The notes below the pieces were generated by a model that ran no database searches, was not told the origin of the DNA, and saw only the letters and a list, made by a program, of their open reading frames with translations. The position numbers and the translations under genes are program-made. This document shows positions 8,992 to 18,069 of a stretch of DNA of 64,000 nt, one piece after another. The first letter of the stretch is position 1; each line of letters starts with the position of its first letter. Origin of the DNA: Clostridia bacterium (GTDB lineage: Bacteria > Acidobacteriota > Terriglobia > Terriglobales > Acidobacteriaceae); contig DATMYA010000008.1 in assembly GCA_035561135.1 (NCBI GenBank), positions 310,001-374,000 of the forward strand, read 5' to 3'.

Positions 8992-10134
8992 TTAAGCTTT
9001 CTTCGGACGCTTATAGAAGGGTACCGGGATGATCTTGCACTTTACGCGGTTAGCGCGAATCTCAACGGCAACTTCGTTGCCGATCTGCGACTGTTCGATG
9101 GGAACGTACGCGAGTGCGATGTTCTTTCTGAGGAACGGCCCGTAAGAGCCGCTGGCAACAAAACCTATTTCGTTTCCGTCGAGGTTGAACACCTTGTAGC
9201 CGTCGCGTGGAATGCCGCGCTCAATTGGTTCCAGACCCACGAGCGTTCGCTTGATACCTTCCGCTTTCTGCTTTTCGAGTGCGGCACGTCCGGTGAAGTC
9301 GCCCTTGTCCATCTTGATGAAGCGGTCGAGTCCGGCTTCCCAGGCAGTGATGCTGTCGGAAATCTCGTGGCCGTATAGCGGCAGCTTGCCCTCCAGCCGC
9401 AGAGTGTTGCGCGACCCGAGCCCGCAGGCGACGATGCCGAATTCTTTCCCGGCATCCATCAAAGCTTTCCACACGCGCGCGCTCGTAGCCTCGTCGGCCG
9501 GGACGTAGATTTCAAAACCATCTTCGGCCGTGTAGCCAGTACGGGCGATCAGGGTGTTCGGAAGTCCGCAAACCGTGCCGTGCGTGAACCAGTAGAATTT
9601 CACCTGCGTCAGATCAACGTCCGTGAGTTTCTGCAGTGTCTTCCATCCGTTCGGACCCTGGACGGCGATCTGGGTGTAGTTGTCGCTGAGATCCTCAACC
9701 TCGCAGTCGAAGCCTTCTGCGCTACCGCGAACCCAGTTGAAATCCTTCTCACGAGTGCCGGCGTTGATTACAAGAAGGTAATCATTCTCGCCTAGCCGAT
9801 GGACGATGACGTCGTCTACAAAGGTCCCTTGCGGATAGAGCAGCGCCGAGTATTGCGCCTGCCCAATGGAGAGCTTCGCGGCGTCGTTCATCGTCATGTG
9901 CTGCACGGCTGCGAGCGCCTGCGGGCCATGTAAGCGGATGTCACCCATATGGCTGACATCGAAGAGGCCCACGGAGTTGCGCACAGCTAGATGTTCGGCG
10001 ATGAGTCCGCCCGAGCCAGGATACTCGACAGGCATGTCCCAGCCGTTGAAATCGACCATCTTGGCGCCCATCTCGCGATGGACCTTGTTCAATGCGGTTT
10101 TGCGTACCTCTGAAGCCTCAACACTAGCGGACAA
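8992..10134 (-). CDS. gcvT: Aminomethyltransferase (glycine cleavage T protein)
   Basis: T protein of about 380 residues. It transfers the methylene group from aminomethyl-GcvH to tetrahydrofolate and releases ammonia. The N-terminus (KTALNKVHREMGAKMVDFNG then MPVEYP) and the DVSHMGDIRLHGPQA block are typical folate-binding T-protein sequence; the C-terminal GCVT_C barrel contains TLVGLEPIERGIPRDGYKV. The reading frame has no ATG at its beginning. A TTG at 10134, behind AGAGGAAG, is preferred; a TTG at 10164 is the alternative. It is the first gene of the operon. Confidence 0.94.
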   Translation of the reverse strand: MSASVEASEVRKTALNKVHREMGAKMVDFNGWDMPVEYPGSGGLIAEHLAVRNSVGLFDVSHMGDIRLHGPQALAAVQHMTMNDAAKLSIGQAQYSALLYPQGTFVDDVIVHRLGENDYLLVINAGTREKDFNWVRGSAEGFDCEVEDLSDNYTQIAVQGPNGWKTLQKLTDVDLTQVKFYWFTHGTVCGLPNTLIARTGYTAEDGFEIYVPADEATSARVWKALMDAGKEFGIVACGLGSRNTLRLEGKLPLYGHEISDSITAWEAGLDRFIKMDKGDFTGRAALEKQKAEGIKRTLVGLEPIERGIPRDGYKVFNLDGNEIGFVASGSYGPFLRKNIALAYVPIEQSQIGNEVAVEIRANRVKCKIIPVPFYKRPKKA

Positions 10135-10195
10135 TGGCGTCTTCCTCTGCTCGACAGCCTGCAAGTCGGGACGTAATGAGATGGCAGAACCTTGT

Positions 10196-10225
10196 ACGTT
10201 AACACGCTGATTTTGCGTGGGTCAA
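10196..10225 (-). promoter_or_regulatory. Candidate sigma-70 promoter for the gcv operon
   Basis: On the minus strand TTGACC (10225-10220) is followed after 18 bp by TAACGT (10201-10196). The -35 matches five of six consensus bases; the -10 is weak at three of six but keeps the first two and last bases. It lies some 60 bp before the likely gcvT start. No glycine riboswitch core was recognised in this leader. Confidence 0.35.
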
Positions 10226-10449
10226 CGCCTGCCTGCCGCAAGCGAAGGCACCGAATTCACGAAATCTCAATCCTGCCCATGAGCATAATCGGCAATGTTG
10301 CTGGCGTGGGTAGCGGGTCGGGTCTAGCGGGTTCTTGGTAGAAGTGGTTTTTCTGAATTTGTAAATACGCGGCAGATCGCACAGATGTTTTTCGTGTGCA
10401 GCTTTTCTTTCTTCTTTTCACCACCGCCGGAACGCGTTAAATTGCGCGC

Positions 10450-10617
10450 ATGGCTGAAGCGTTCCGCTGCATGGTTTGCGATCTGGAAGAAGAGAAATGT
10501 GACTGCGATAAATACTGCTGCTTGTGCCAGGGCTTCCACCAAGTTCGCCTGGTACAGGATGGTCAATACTACTGCCTCGAATGTCGCGAATCGTGCGACT
10601 TCCAGGCCCAGACTTAA
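10450..10617 (+). CDS. Tiny cysteine-rich (zinc-ribbon-like) protein, 55 residues
   Basis: An ATG at 10450 opens a 55-codon frame ending TAA at 10617. Ten of the 55 residues are cysteine (C7, C10, C17, C19, C23, C24, C26, C42, C45, C49). The pairs FRCMVC, CDC, CCLC, YCLEC and a closing ESC suggest one or two zinc-binding knuckles. The residues between are charged and hydrophilic, with no signal peptide. No clear ribosome-binding site is seen, and the gene is shorter than many finders accept. A terminator hairpin lies about 90 bp downstream, on the correct side. I do not recognise the family; metal-binding or nucleic-acid contact is an inference from the cysteine spacing. Confidence 0.6.
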   Translation: MAEAFRCMVCDLEEEKCDCDKYCCLCQGFHQVRLVQDGQYYCLECRESCDFQAQT

Positions 10618-10703
10618 GTACAACCGTTGCCTATCACTGTTAAGACTCCTGTGTTATGGAAGTTGTGTCATGGATGGACCTGGTCGCGCTGGCGACCAAA
10701 TGC

Positions 10704-10730
10704 AAAAGCCCCGGTTTCGGGGCTTTCGTG
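10704..10730. terminator. Hairpin terminator between small Cys-rich gene and outer-membrane gene
   Basis: AAAGCCCCG (10705-10713) pairs with CGGGGCTTT (10718-10726) across GTTT. The stem is flanked by A and T runs on both sides, so it can serve the convergent genes on either strand. Confidence 0.75.
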
Positions 10731-10754
10731 TTCTTAGCAGATGCAAACCACAAA

Positions 10755-12449
10755 TTAGAAGATGAACGCCAATCCGCCGCGAATGGAGCGCGCCGACTGG
10801 ACCAAATACACGGTGCTTCCGTCACTGCCGACAACGGGCATATAGCCCTGCGCCAGCAGGTTGCGTACATCGATCAGCGCTTCCATGCCGGCAGGGATAA
10901 ATCTCCGCGAAGGTAGCGGCTGGCGAACGAAGATGTTCAGGAACGGATCGCTCTGCCCCGCCGAAACGTTGAACATGTCCACCGGAGTGAGTGCGTCGTC
11001 GCCGCTCATCCAGCGATAGGACGCAATCCAGCGCGTCTTCGAGCCCGGCAAGGTACCCGCAACCTTCGTCGCCACAGCGTGACGCCGCACGTTGCGCAAT
11101 GAACTTCGAACAGCGTCCCAGTCTCCAGGGGTCGCGGTCAGAACGCCACCAAAGGCGTAATCAACAGTCGCGTATAAATCGCCGGTCAGGCGGCGTTGGT
11201 ACACGAGACGAAGGCCCTGGGTTTCGAGGTCGCCACCATTGTACGTGAAAGTGCCGGAGTAGACATCCGGCAGGATGTCGCCACTTTCGACCCCGTCCTC
11301 TCCCACGCCGACGAGCGCAGCGTTGCGCAGGCGATCGCGGAAGTACGCGGCCTGGAAGTTGTTGTTGCCACGACGCTGCGAAACCGAAATCTCGTGATGA
11401 CGCGCGCGCTCAATTTTCGGCGAGAAGGCTACCATCGAGACACGAGGTCCGGACTCGGTGAGATCGGCCGGCGCCGTATCGAAGCCTTTGGCATGACGCG
11501 TATTCGGAATCGAACTTGAGTAGCGATACTCGAGAACCGTGTTGCGTCCGAGATGCAGGTCGGCCGAACCGAATGGCCGGAACGCCGTAGCCCTTCCCCT
11601 GAATTGGACGGTTTGCATCTCACCGCCATAGTTCAGCTCCAGGGATTCGCCGATGGTGGTTGTGTCGGACATCGAAAGCGCAAGCGCCTGAAGCGCTGCA
11701 TGGTGCGCGGCCAGTTCCGGAGTGGCGAATCGGCGCGCCGTCAACGACATCTCAGGCTTGGAACCGTCAGGCATCGTGTGCGAATACGTTGCGCGCACGG
11801 CTGTCGCGGGCGAAGTTGAGCCATAGCCGACATTTCCGTTCAGCGAAAGGGTTCCCGCACTGAACAGCGACTGTTCCACATTGAATGAGGTGCTTACGTC
11901 GGAGCCACCACCGAAGCCTTCGCCATCGGAGCCGGCCATGAAGGCGACTTGTGCTTTAAGAACTCCGTCTTTCGCATCGTTAGAGTGAGATACAACCACG
12001 AGCGGACCATCGCCATTCAGTCGAAGAATGGGCCGATTCGACATTGAACGTAGCGTCCATTTCCAGTCCTCCTCGTCCCGTCCGGAGTCTGCGCGGCGCG
12101 GCACAAGGTTAATGGCTTCGAAAAGCGTATTCAGTGTGACGTTGACCAGTACGCTGGCGCCAGGCTGCACGGAGATATGCTCCCGCAACGATGGCAGAAA
12201 TGACGGAGCGGTTACCTTGACGCTATAGCTGCCTGGCAGCAATCCGGCCGCGGTGAAGAAACCGCGCGCGTCGGTGTACACGGTTTGTGGCTGAGATGCG
12301 ACTGCCGTCAGAAACTGTACGGCGGCACCCATTTGCGGCACACCCCTGGAGTTCCTGACATGTCCCGAAATCGTGCCCGGGTCCACGCCAGCAGACGCAG
12401 AGAGAGTCAGCGTCAACACAACTGCGAGCATACCGAGCTTACGGGTCAT
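10755..12449 (-). CDS. Outer-membrane-type protein with carboxypeptidase regulatory-like domain
   Basis: 564 residues from the ATG at 12449, which follows AAAGGGGG. The N-terminus is a signal peptide (MTRKLGMLAVVLTLTLSASA). Residues about 25-110 form a carboxypeptidase regulatory-like beta domain (GTISGHVRNSRGVPQMGAAV, then TDARGFFTAAGLLPGSYSVKV). The remainder is rich in alternating polar/aromatic strands and ends in GGLAFIF with a terminal phenylalanine, as in outer-membrane beta-barrels. No TonB plug can be recognised, so it resembles the barrel class of Oar-like proteins without the plug. Its cargo is unknown. It is transcribed alone. Confidence 0.7.
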   Translation of the reverse strand: MTRKLGMLAVVLTLTLSASAGVDPGTISGHVRNSRGVPQMGAAVQFLTAVASQPQTVYTDARGFFTAAGLLPGSYSVKVTAPSFLPSLREHISVQPGASVLVNVTLNTLFEAINLVPRRADSGRDEEDWKWTLRSMSNRPILRLNGDGPLVVVSHSNDAKDGVLKAQVAFMAGSDGEGFGGGSDVSTSFNVEQSLFSAGTLSLNGNVGYGSTSPATAVRATYSHTMPDGSKPEMSLTARRFATPELAAHHAALQALALSMSDTTTIGESLELNYGGEMQTVQFRGRATAFRPFGSADLHLGRNTVLEYRYSSSIPNTRHAKGFDTAPADLTESGPRVSMVAFSPKIERARHHEISVSQRRGNNNFQAAYFRDRLRNAALVGVGEDGVESGDILPDVYSGTFTYNGGDLETQGLRLVYQRRLTGDLYATVDYAFGGVLTATPGDWDAVRSSLRNVRRHAVATKVAGTLPGSKTRWIASYRWMSGDDALTPVDMFNVSAGQSDPFLNIFVRQPLPSRRFIPAGMEALIDVRNLLAQGYMPVVGSDGSTVYLVQSARSIRGGLAFIF

Positions 12450-12575
12450 CACAACCCCCTTTGTCAAACACCCGTCCAAACCATTGCGGTTCGACGGGTC
12501 GCATGATCCAACCGCAGACGCGGTTGAGAACAGATTCCCTCTCCGTCCGAATACTCTATCGCGAATTCCGTCCGC

Positions 12576-14294
12576 CTACTCTACCGTGAAGCGAGCGGAC
12601 GGCGAAATCGTCTGCTTCGAAACGTGATCGTCCACTTTAACGGTCAAGCGGTAAAGTCCTGGATCGAGATTCAGCGCCATACTCTTTTCGATGGTCAGCT
12701 GCTCGCCAGGGTTTGCGAGCTGGTCCGAATTTTCCACGGACTTCATCACCGACTTATTTGTTTGTGCGTTGACGATATCGTATTCGATGGTGGCAGATGG
12801 CTTTTTGGTCTTCTCGTCCATCGTTAAGTTGTAAACCTGCATCCAGAAATTCAGTCGCTGGCCGTTCTTAAAGCTTGCTGGCTTTCCATCAGCAGACTCT
12901 ACACGGGGCCGGACCTTCGTGGTTCCGATCACGAAATTGCCCGCGCCTACGTTCTTGGCCGGGACCTTTTCCATGAGGTCGGCAAGAATAAGGGTAGAGC
13001 TGGCCAGCTTGTCTTCCGAGTACTCGGGAACCAGGATTCCCTTGCTCCAGGTACCTACACGATCCCCGTTAACGTCTTTCAGAACGATATCGAGGCGATA
13101 ACGCCCGGGCCGAAGCGGCAGCGCTTTCCAGTAGATAGACATGTTGTTGACGGCCTTCGTGAACAGATCCTCCGCGAAGTCCGCTTTCACCGTGTCTTCA
13201 AAGGTCTGTGCGACTCGGCCCGTCAGGGTCGTCACGCGGCCAAACACGTTGACGACGCCACGCTGCACGCCTTCCTTGTTTACGAAAGTGATGTCTTTGT
13301 TCTTCACCTGGATGGTGACCGGGACGAGCACGGAGTCGCCCGTGACACGCACAAAGTCGGCGCGGACGTCGAACGGCAGAAGGTTCATGCGAATCTTGTG
13401 ATCCACGACCTCCTGAAGATCCTTGAATTTAATAGGCGGAGCTGTGTTGATCTTCGCCATCAGTTCAAGGTTGCTGAGCGCTTTGCTGGCGTTGTTGTCG
13501 CCAAATGGACTGTACCCGTATCGTCCGCCCAACATACGGTCTGCCTTCGTGGAAAGACCCATTTCTTCGGCTTGCGTGAGGCCAGCGCCAGGCGTGGTCA
13601 GCAGCGCATCCTTCTCCGAAGGATCCATCGTCAGGCGATATTCGTTGCACATGCACTGATCAACGAACTCAAGAATGATCTCGTTGCCAATGCCCTCGAT
13701 GTACCGGTAGCGCCAGCGCTCGAAGGGAAAAGTAGAAGTCGTGCCGCCGCCCTCGTCTATATTGCGGTGATACATACCGCCGCTCGGATGTGACTCGATT
13801 TCATCAGCAGCGCCATAGACAACGTAAATGCGACCACGATCGGTTCGCCATCCCTGGATTCCGGCGGCGAAGCGTTCGTTGGCGTAAGCGATGCGGCGAT
13901 AGTGTTCTTCCTTGTACTCGTTCTCCACGGTGTCAGGCGTGGGATCGCGGCGAAGCCAGAACTGCTCGATGAACTGGTCGCGCTCTTCGTCGTTCGAAAG
14001 CTGCTTAAATGCCTGTAGCTCTTCGCCGGTGATAATCCAGCGGACATCCTCGTTCACCCACTTCGTGTAAACCTTGCCGATTTCTTTCCTCAGTGCCTTC
14101 TCGTTCTCTTTACGCTGCCGGTCCGTCAACGGACGCTTCAGCGGATCGGCTTGCGACTGGTCCTGCGAGGACTGTGCCGGTGCGGAGTCCTTCGTTGACG
14201 AGGCCTTGGAGTCTTGCGCCATAACAGCGGCAGGGGCGACGAGACTGCCAGCTAATACGGCGGCGATCAATAAACGAGAATAAGGAAACTGCAT
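12576..14294 (-). CDS. GWxTD domain-containing secreted protein
   Basis: 572 residues from the ATG at 14294, which follows GAGGAG and starts a signal peptide (MQFPYSRLLIAAVLAGSLVA with cleavage near VMAQ). Residues about 75-200 form the GWxTD domain: QFWLRRDPTPDTVENEYKEE, then GWRTDRGRIYVVYGAADEIE. The domain is named for this motif and is found mainly in Acidobacteria and related phyla; its function is unknown. The C-terminal half is beta-rich (PLRPGRYRLDIVLKDVNGDR, VYNLTMDEK) and reads like immunoglobulin-like or carbohydrate-binding folds. The open frame extends to 14375, but that start would disrupt the signal peptide. Confidence 0.85.
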   Translation of the reverse strand: MQFPYSRLLIAAVLAGSLVAPAAVMAQDSKASSTKDSAPAQSSQDQSQADPLKRPLTDRQRKENEKALRKEIGKVYTKWVNEDVRWIITGEELQAFKQLSNDEERDQFIEQFWLRRDPTPDTVENEYKEEHYRRIAYANERFAAGIQGWRTDRGRIYVVYGAADEIESHPSGGMYHRNIDEGGGTTSTFPFERWRYRYIEGIGNEIILEFVDQCMCNEYRLTMDPSEKDALLTTPGAGLTQAEEMGLSTKADRMLGGRYGYSPFGDNNASKALSNLELMAKINTAPPIKFKDLQEVVDHKIRMNLLPFDVRADFVRVTGDSVLVPVTIQVKNKDITFVNKEGVQRGVVNVFGRVTTLTGRVAQTFEDTVKADFAEDLFTKAVNNMSIYWKALPLRPGRYRLDIVLKDVNGDRVGTWSKGILVPEYSEDKLASSTLILADLMEKVPAKNVGAGNFVIGTTKVRPRVESADGKPASFKNGQRLNFWMQVYNLTMDEKTKKPSATIEYDIVNAQTNKSVMKSVENSDQLANPGEQLTIEKSMALNLDPGLYRLTVKVDDHVSKQTISPSARFTVE

Positions 14295-14690
14295 GAAGAA
14301 TGTGCTCCTCGGATACACTTGGGCCTTGTGTGATTGTAAGTTTTTGACCGGCGCAAAGCAAGACGCAGCAATCAATGAATGAGAACTTTACCTTTAGAAT
14401 CAGAGTGTTGATTGAAGACGCTTTCTCTCTGGCTGCAACCCTGCCCGGAGGGCAAAGTTGCGCGACGGCACACGTATCAGAATACCCGAAACGGTATAAT
14501 TGAGACTACCCGGGGGAACCAGGAAACAGTGTTAGGCGCTTTCACCGCAGCCACAAGCGCGACTGGTAATTAGAAAGATCCTTAACCCTGCTTTCCAATG
14601 AAACTTTCCGCCGTCTGATTCCGTATTACGGGTGAGATGACGGGCGGTGTAGCGCAATCCATTCGTCTTCATTCCCCCGATTGAGGATCG
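14295..14690. other. Divergent intergenic region, 396 bp
   Basis: This spacer separates the divergent GWxTD gene and adaptor gene, so it should hold promoters for both. TATAAT occurs on the plus strand at 14495-14500, but no good -35 lies 16-18 bp before it. No coding frame in it looks real. Confidence 0.4.
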
Positions 14691-16076
14691 ATGAAAACCT
14701 GGAAGAAAGTAACAATTTCTATTGGCGTTGTCCTCGTAGTGCTGGCGATTGTCGGTTTCACCGTGCAACAGAGCCGCAAAGGCGTAGTGCAGGTGCAAAC
14801 CGGCAAAGTCGTGAAGGCGGATATCAACGCGCAGGTTACCGCGTCGGGCGAGATCAAGCCGAAAACTTACGCCAATGTCGGCGCGAATGCGTTTGGCAGA
14901 ATTACCAAACTGCACGTAAAAGAGGGCGACAAGGTCAAACGCGGCGATCTGCTGGCACAACTTGAGAACGTGCAACCCGCCGCCGACGTACAGGCGACAG
15001 CCGCCTCTCTGGAGGCGAGCCGTACGGATTTCGTCGCAGCGCAAGCCGGTCTAAAGACATCCCAGGCCGATCTGAATCGTGCCAGGGCCGACGAAGAACA
15101 GAAGCGGCTGGACTTCCAGCGCGCAACCGAACTCTACAAATCGCAACTGATTCCGAAATCGGAATACGACACGCGCAAGGCCGCCTTCGATTCCGCGACC
15201 GCGGGTTTGGAACAGGCACAGGCGCGCATCGCCCAGAACAAGGCGCAGGCGGACTCCGCAGAGGGCCGCATCCGGCAGACGCAGGCAACGCTGCGCCGCG
15301 CCAGCGACGTGCTGAGCAAGACGGAATATCGCGCGCCGTTCGACGGCGTGGTGACGAACCTGCCCGTTCGCCAGGGGGAAACCGTTGTCGTCGGAATCCA
15401 GAACTCGCCGGGTTCCACGCTCATGACCATCGCCGATATGTCGGTGATCACGGCTGAAGTAAAGGTAGACGAGACGGACATCGTCAACGTAAAGCTGGGC
15501 CAGTTGGCGGAAGTTTCCATCGACGCGATCCCAAAGAAGAAGTTCAAGGGCGTTGTGACGGAGATCGGTAACAACGCAGTGCTCCGCTCTACGGGCCTCT
15601 CCACCGCCCAGACAACCGGCGGCAGCCAGGAAGCCAAGGATTTCAAGGTCGTCATCACGTTGCAGGATCCGCCGGAGAATCTTCGCCCAGGTCTCTCGGC
15701 AACGGCGAAGGTGATAACCGCGACTCGACAGAACACGCTCGCCATTCCAATCCAGGCATTGACGATACGCCAGAAGGGTGATCTGGAACCGAAGGACAGC
15801 AAGGCGAAGGGCACGGTGCAAGCCGCCGCTCCCGAGCAGGTGAAGGCCGCGAAGGAAGAGATCCAGGGCGTCTTCGTTATTCGTGACAAGAAGGCGGAAT
15901 TCGTTCCTGTTGAAACCGGCGTGACCGGCACGACCGACATCGAAGTCACGAAGGGGCTTAACGAAGGGGACGAGGTCGTAACCGGCAGCTACAAGGTCCT
16001 GCGTACCCTGCGCAACAAGGCAAGCGTAAAGATCGACAACGCGGCTCCGAAGAAGGCCGAAGAAGAACAGTCGTAG
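14691..16076 (+). CDS. Efflux transporter periplasmic adaptor (MacA-like)
   Basis: 461 residues with an N-terminal transmembrane anchor (VTISIGVVLVVLAIVGFTV). A lipoyl/biotinyl-like half-motif (ARITKLHVKEGDKVKRGDLLAQ with its partner YRAPFDGVVTNLPVRQGETV, in outline) brackets a long coiled coil at about 100-200 (LNRARADEEQKRLDFQRATEL). Beta-barrel and membrane-proximal domains follow. Such adaptors bridge an inner-membrane transporter and a TolC-type channel. The ATG follows GAGGATCG. An ABC ATPase gene starts about 120 bp downstream on the same strand, which points to a MacAB/LolCDE-style system, not an RND pump. Confidence 0.88.
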   Translation: MKTWKKVTISIGVVLVVLAIVGFTVQQSRKGVVQVQTGKVVKADINAQVTASGEIKPKTYANVGANAFGRITKLHVKEGDKVKRGDLLAQLENVQPAADVQATAASLEASRTDFVAAQAGLKTSQADLNRARADEEQKRLDFQRATELYKSQLIPKSEYDTRKAAFDSATAGLEQAQARIAQNKAQADSAEGRIRQTQATLRRASDVLSKTEYRAPFDGVVTNLPVRQGETVVVGIQNSPGSTLMTIADMSVITAEVKVDETDIVNVKLGQLAEVSIDAIPKKKFKGVVTEIGNNAVLRSTGLSTAQTTGGSQEAKDFKVVITLQDPPENLRPGLSATAKVITATRQNTLAIPIQALTIRQKGDLEPKDSKAKGTVQAAAPEQVKAAKEEIQGVFVIRDKKAEFVPVETGVTGTTDIEVTKGLNEGDEVVTGSYKVLRTLRNKASVKIDNAAPKKAEEEQS

Positions 16077-16197
16077 CAGGATATAGGCAGGTCGCGGGGC
16101 TCCCGCGATTCGGCTGCAAGGCCCGAAAAAAGAGTTCGACGGGCCAGTTAGTAGTGCTGAATTGACGTGCAAGGCGATGAACGAGGAGAACAAGAGG

Positions 16198-16941
16198 ATG
16201 GCGACCGAAGTAGCCAGCGTTTCCCAGGAATACTCGACTCCACCGGCTTCGTGCATGATCTGCACGCAGGACCTTTGGAAGACGTACGACATGGGTTCCG
16301 AGCAACAGGTACACGCCCTTCGCGGTGTGAACCTGGCGATCAATCGCAATGAATACGTCGCCATCATGGGCCCGTCGGGTTCGGGCAAATCCACGCTGAT
16401 GAACTTGATCGGATGCCTCGATACGCCTTCGCGCGGACGCTACTGGCTGAACAATCAGCTTGTCAGCGAACTCGACGACGACGAGTTGGCGCGCATCCGC
16501 AACAAGGAGATCGGCTTCGTCTTCCAAACGTTCAACCTGCTCGCTCGCGCTTCAGCACTGCACAACGTGGAGCTTCCTCTCATTTACGCGGGCATGCCTG
16601 CCGAGGAACGTATTGAGCGCGCACGCCAGTCGCTGATCGCCGTCGGCATGGAATCGCGTATGAATCACAAGCCGAATGAGCTCTCCGGCGGTCAACGGCA
16701 GCGCGTCGCGATCGCGCGAGCGCTGGTGAACAGACCCGCCATCATCCTCGCCGATGAGCCGACCGGAAACCTCGACTCGCAGACCGGCAACGAAATAATG
16801 GCTCTGATGGACAACCTGCACGCACAGGGCAATACCATCGTGCTCGTCACCCATGAACACGATATTGCGGAATACGCGCATCGCGTCATCCACATCAAAG
16901 ACGGCACCATTGCGGGTGATGAAAAGACTGCGCGCGGATAG
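16198..16941 (+). CDS. ABC transporter ATP-binding protein (MacB/LolD type)
   Basis: 247-residue ATPase from the ATG at 16198, placed nine bases after GAGGAG; in-frame starts at 16162 and 16177 have poorer sites. Walker A is GPSGSGKS at residues 58-65. The Q-loop lies in [10 protein letters not shown], the ABC signature is [15 protein letters not shown], Walker B is [13 protein letters not shown], and the switch histidine is in [13 protein letters not shown]. The [19 protein letters not shown] region marks the MacB/LolD/FtsE subgroup. A terminator follows directly, so no FtsX-like permease is encoded with it. The permease must be elsewhere, or the adaptor and ATPase serve another exporter. 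Confidence 0.92.
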   Translation: MATEVASVSQEYSTPPASCMICTQDLWKTYDMGSEQQVHALRGVNLAINRNEYVAIMGPSGSGKSTLMNLIGCLDTPSRGRYWLNNQLVSELDDDELARIRNKEIGFVFQTFNLLARASALHNVELPLIYAGMPAEERIERARQSLIAVGMESRMNHKPNELSGGQRQRVAIARALVNRPAIILADEPTGNLDSQTGNEIMALMDNLHAQGNTIVLVTHEHDIAEYAHRVIHIKDGTIAGDEKTARG

Positions 16942-16970
16942 CAGCTGAACGAAGGGTCATGTACAAAAAA

Positions 16971-17005
16971 CAGCGCCTGGCCGACGAGTCAGGCGCTTTT
17001 TGTTT
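16971..17005 (+). terminator. Rho-independent terminator after the ABC ATPase
   Basis: AGCGCCTG (16972-16979) pairs perfectly with CAGGCGCT (16990-16997) over a 10-nt loop and is followed by TTTTGTTTTT. It closes the two-gene adaptor-ATPase operon. Confidence 0.88.
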
Positions 17006-17092
17006 TTCGCGGAACCGTGTACGCTGAACAGAGTTGCTCGCGCGCGAAGCCACATTCAAAGTCGCCGCAGACGGGCCACTGGGAGTGCGTTC

Positions 17093-17686
17093 ATGCGTCG
17101 CGGGTTCTTGCTTTGCTTCATTATTTTTTTATTATCTTCCCTGCTGTTTGCTCAAGCTGCTTATCGCCTTAAGACTCGTACGGCGTCCGAACTGGCCGCA
17201 GGACAGCGCCAGGTCGTCGGAGCGTATTGTCGCTCGGATTTCGAAGGCTTGCGCCTGTCGGAAAATGGCTGGGCCAAAATGCGACCGCTGACCCGAGATA
17301 TGCGGAATCCTGAATTCAGCGCGGTGATGATCGTGTCGCGCTACACGTTTGCACCGCCAGCAGCGGTCTCCAAGGACGTTGCAGTCACTTACAGCGTGAT
17401 CGGCCGTTACGAGGTGGGATTCGGATTTACTCCGCTGAGAGCAACACCGAGCGCAATCTTTCACGTAGAGGACGTAGATGGTGACCTGGTCATCACCGAA
17501 ATGCCATCGACGCCTTACGTCTCCAAAGGAGCGGCCTTGTCCTGGCTTAAGGCCGAACTGGTGAAGGCCCAGCCGTCGACTTTGCACAAGGCCCAACTCG
17601 AGCGGGCTATCGCCGCCATGGATCAGACAGCACCGGCACACGGCCCGGGCGCAGCAACCGCACCCGCAACAGCCGCACCCAAGTAG
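17093..17686 (+). CDS. Secreted hypothetical protein, 197 residues
   Basis: The ATG at 17093 follows GGGAG and opens a strong signal peptide (MRRGFLLCFIIFLLSSLLFAQ). Earlier in-frame starts back to 17000 would place basic sequence in front of it. The mature part is mixed alpha/beta with no recognised domain. Two features stand out: PLTRDMRNPEFSAVMIVSRY, followed by YSVIGRYEVGFGFTP, and a low-complexity PAHGPGAATAPATAAPK tail. The gene seems monocistronic, between a terminator and a convergent small gene. Function unknown; a periplasmic location is the only safe inference. Confidence 0.7.
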   Translation: MRRGFLLCFIIFLLSSLLFAQAAYRLKTRTASELAAGQRQVVGAYCRSDFEGLRLSENGWAKMRPLTRDMRNPEFSAVMIVSRYTFAPPAAVSKDVAVTYSVIGRYEVGFGFTPLRATPSAIFHVEDVDGDLVITEMPSTPYVSKGAALSWLKAELVKAQPSTLHKAQLERAIAAMDQTAPAHGPGAATAPATAAPK

Positions 17687-17806
17687 TCTTCTACGAGTGG
17701 ACAGTCCAGTTTTGCGATATCATCGCACTCGTAAGGTCCCCACTCACGACGCGATGCAGGACTTGTGCGCGCTCAGATTCGCGAATTGCGCAATGACACG
17801 TTTACT

Positions 17807-17944
17807 CTACGCGCGGCGACGGGCACTGCGGCGGCGTAATATAAGCAGCACCAGGATCACGGCGATTACCAGCATGATCCATGTGGCGCTCCTGTTAACG
17901 AACATGGCCGCGAGTGGAAGCAGCGTAGCTAGCAAGAACATCAT
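17807..17944 (-). CDS. Small membrane protein, 45 residues
   Basis: A minus-strand frame from ATG (17944, or the adjacent ATG at 17941) to TAG at 17807 encodes 45 residues. An AAGGAGAGAG ribosome-binding sequence directly precedes it. Two hydrophobic stretches (MMFLLATLLPLAAMFV and WIMLVIAVILVLLIL) are joined by a short NRSAT link and end in a strongly basic RRRSARRRA tail. This gives a hairpin of two transmembrane helices with a cytoplasmic basic end. It is too short for most gene finders. No family is recognised. It lies convergent with the secreted hypothetical and downstream of the penicillin-binding protein terminator. Confidence 0.6.
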   Translation of the reverse strand: MMFLLATLLPLAAMFVNRSATWIMLVIAVILVLLILRRRSARRRA

Positions 17945-18017
17945 TCTCTCTCCTTGCGGCGGAACGATCCATCTCTGATTGATTCACCCACTCTGGCGCT
18001 TGTTGCCCATTACGAAG

Positions 18018-18050
18018 AAAAAGGGCCTCCCTGTGTGACGGGAGGCCATT
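18018..18050 (-). terminator. Terminator of the penicillin-binding protein gene
   Basis: GGCCTCCC (18024-18031) pairs perfectly with GGGAGGCC (18040-18047) over 8 nt. On the minus strand the stem runs into CTTTTTCTT, 20-50 bp after the gene's stop codon. Confidence 0.85.
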
Positions 18051-18069
18051 TCTTTTCGTAGTCTGTTAT

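Noticed and set aside
10165..10330. Glycine riboswitch upstream of gcvT
   Set aside because: I looked for the glycine aptamer core in the leader on the minus strand and could not find the conserved GGAGAG/ACCGAAGG-type pairings.
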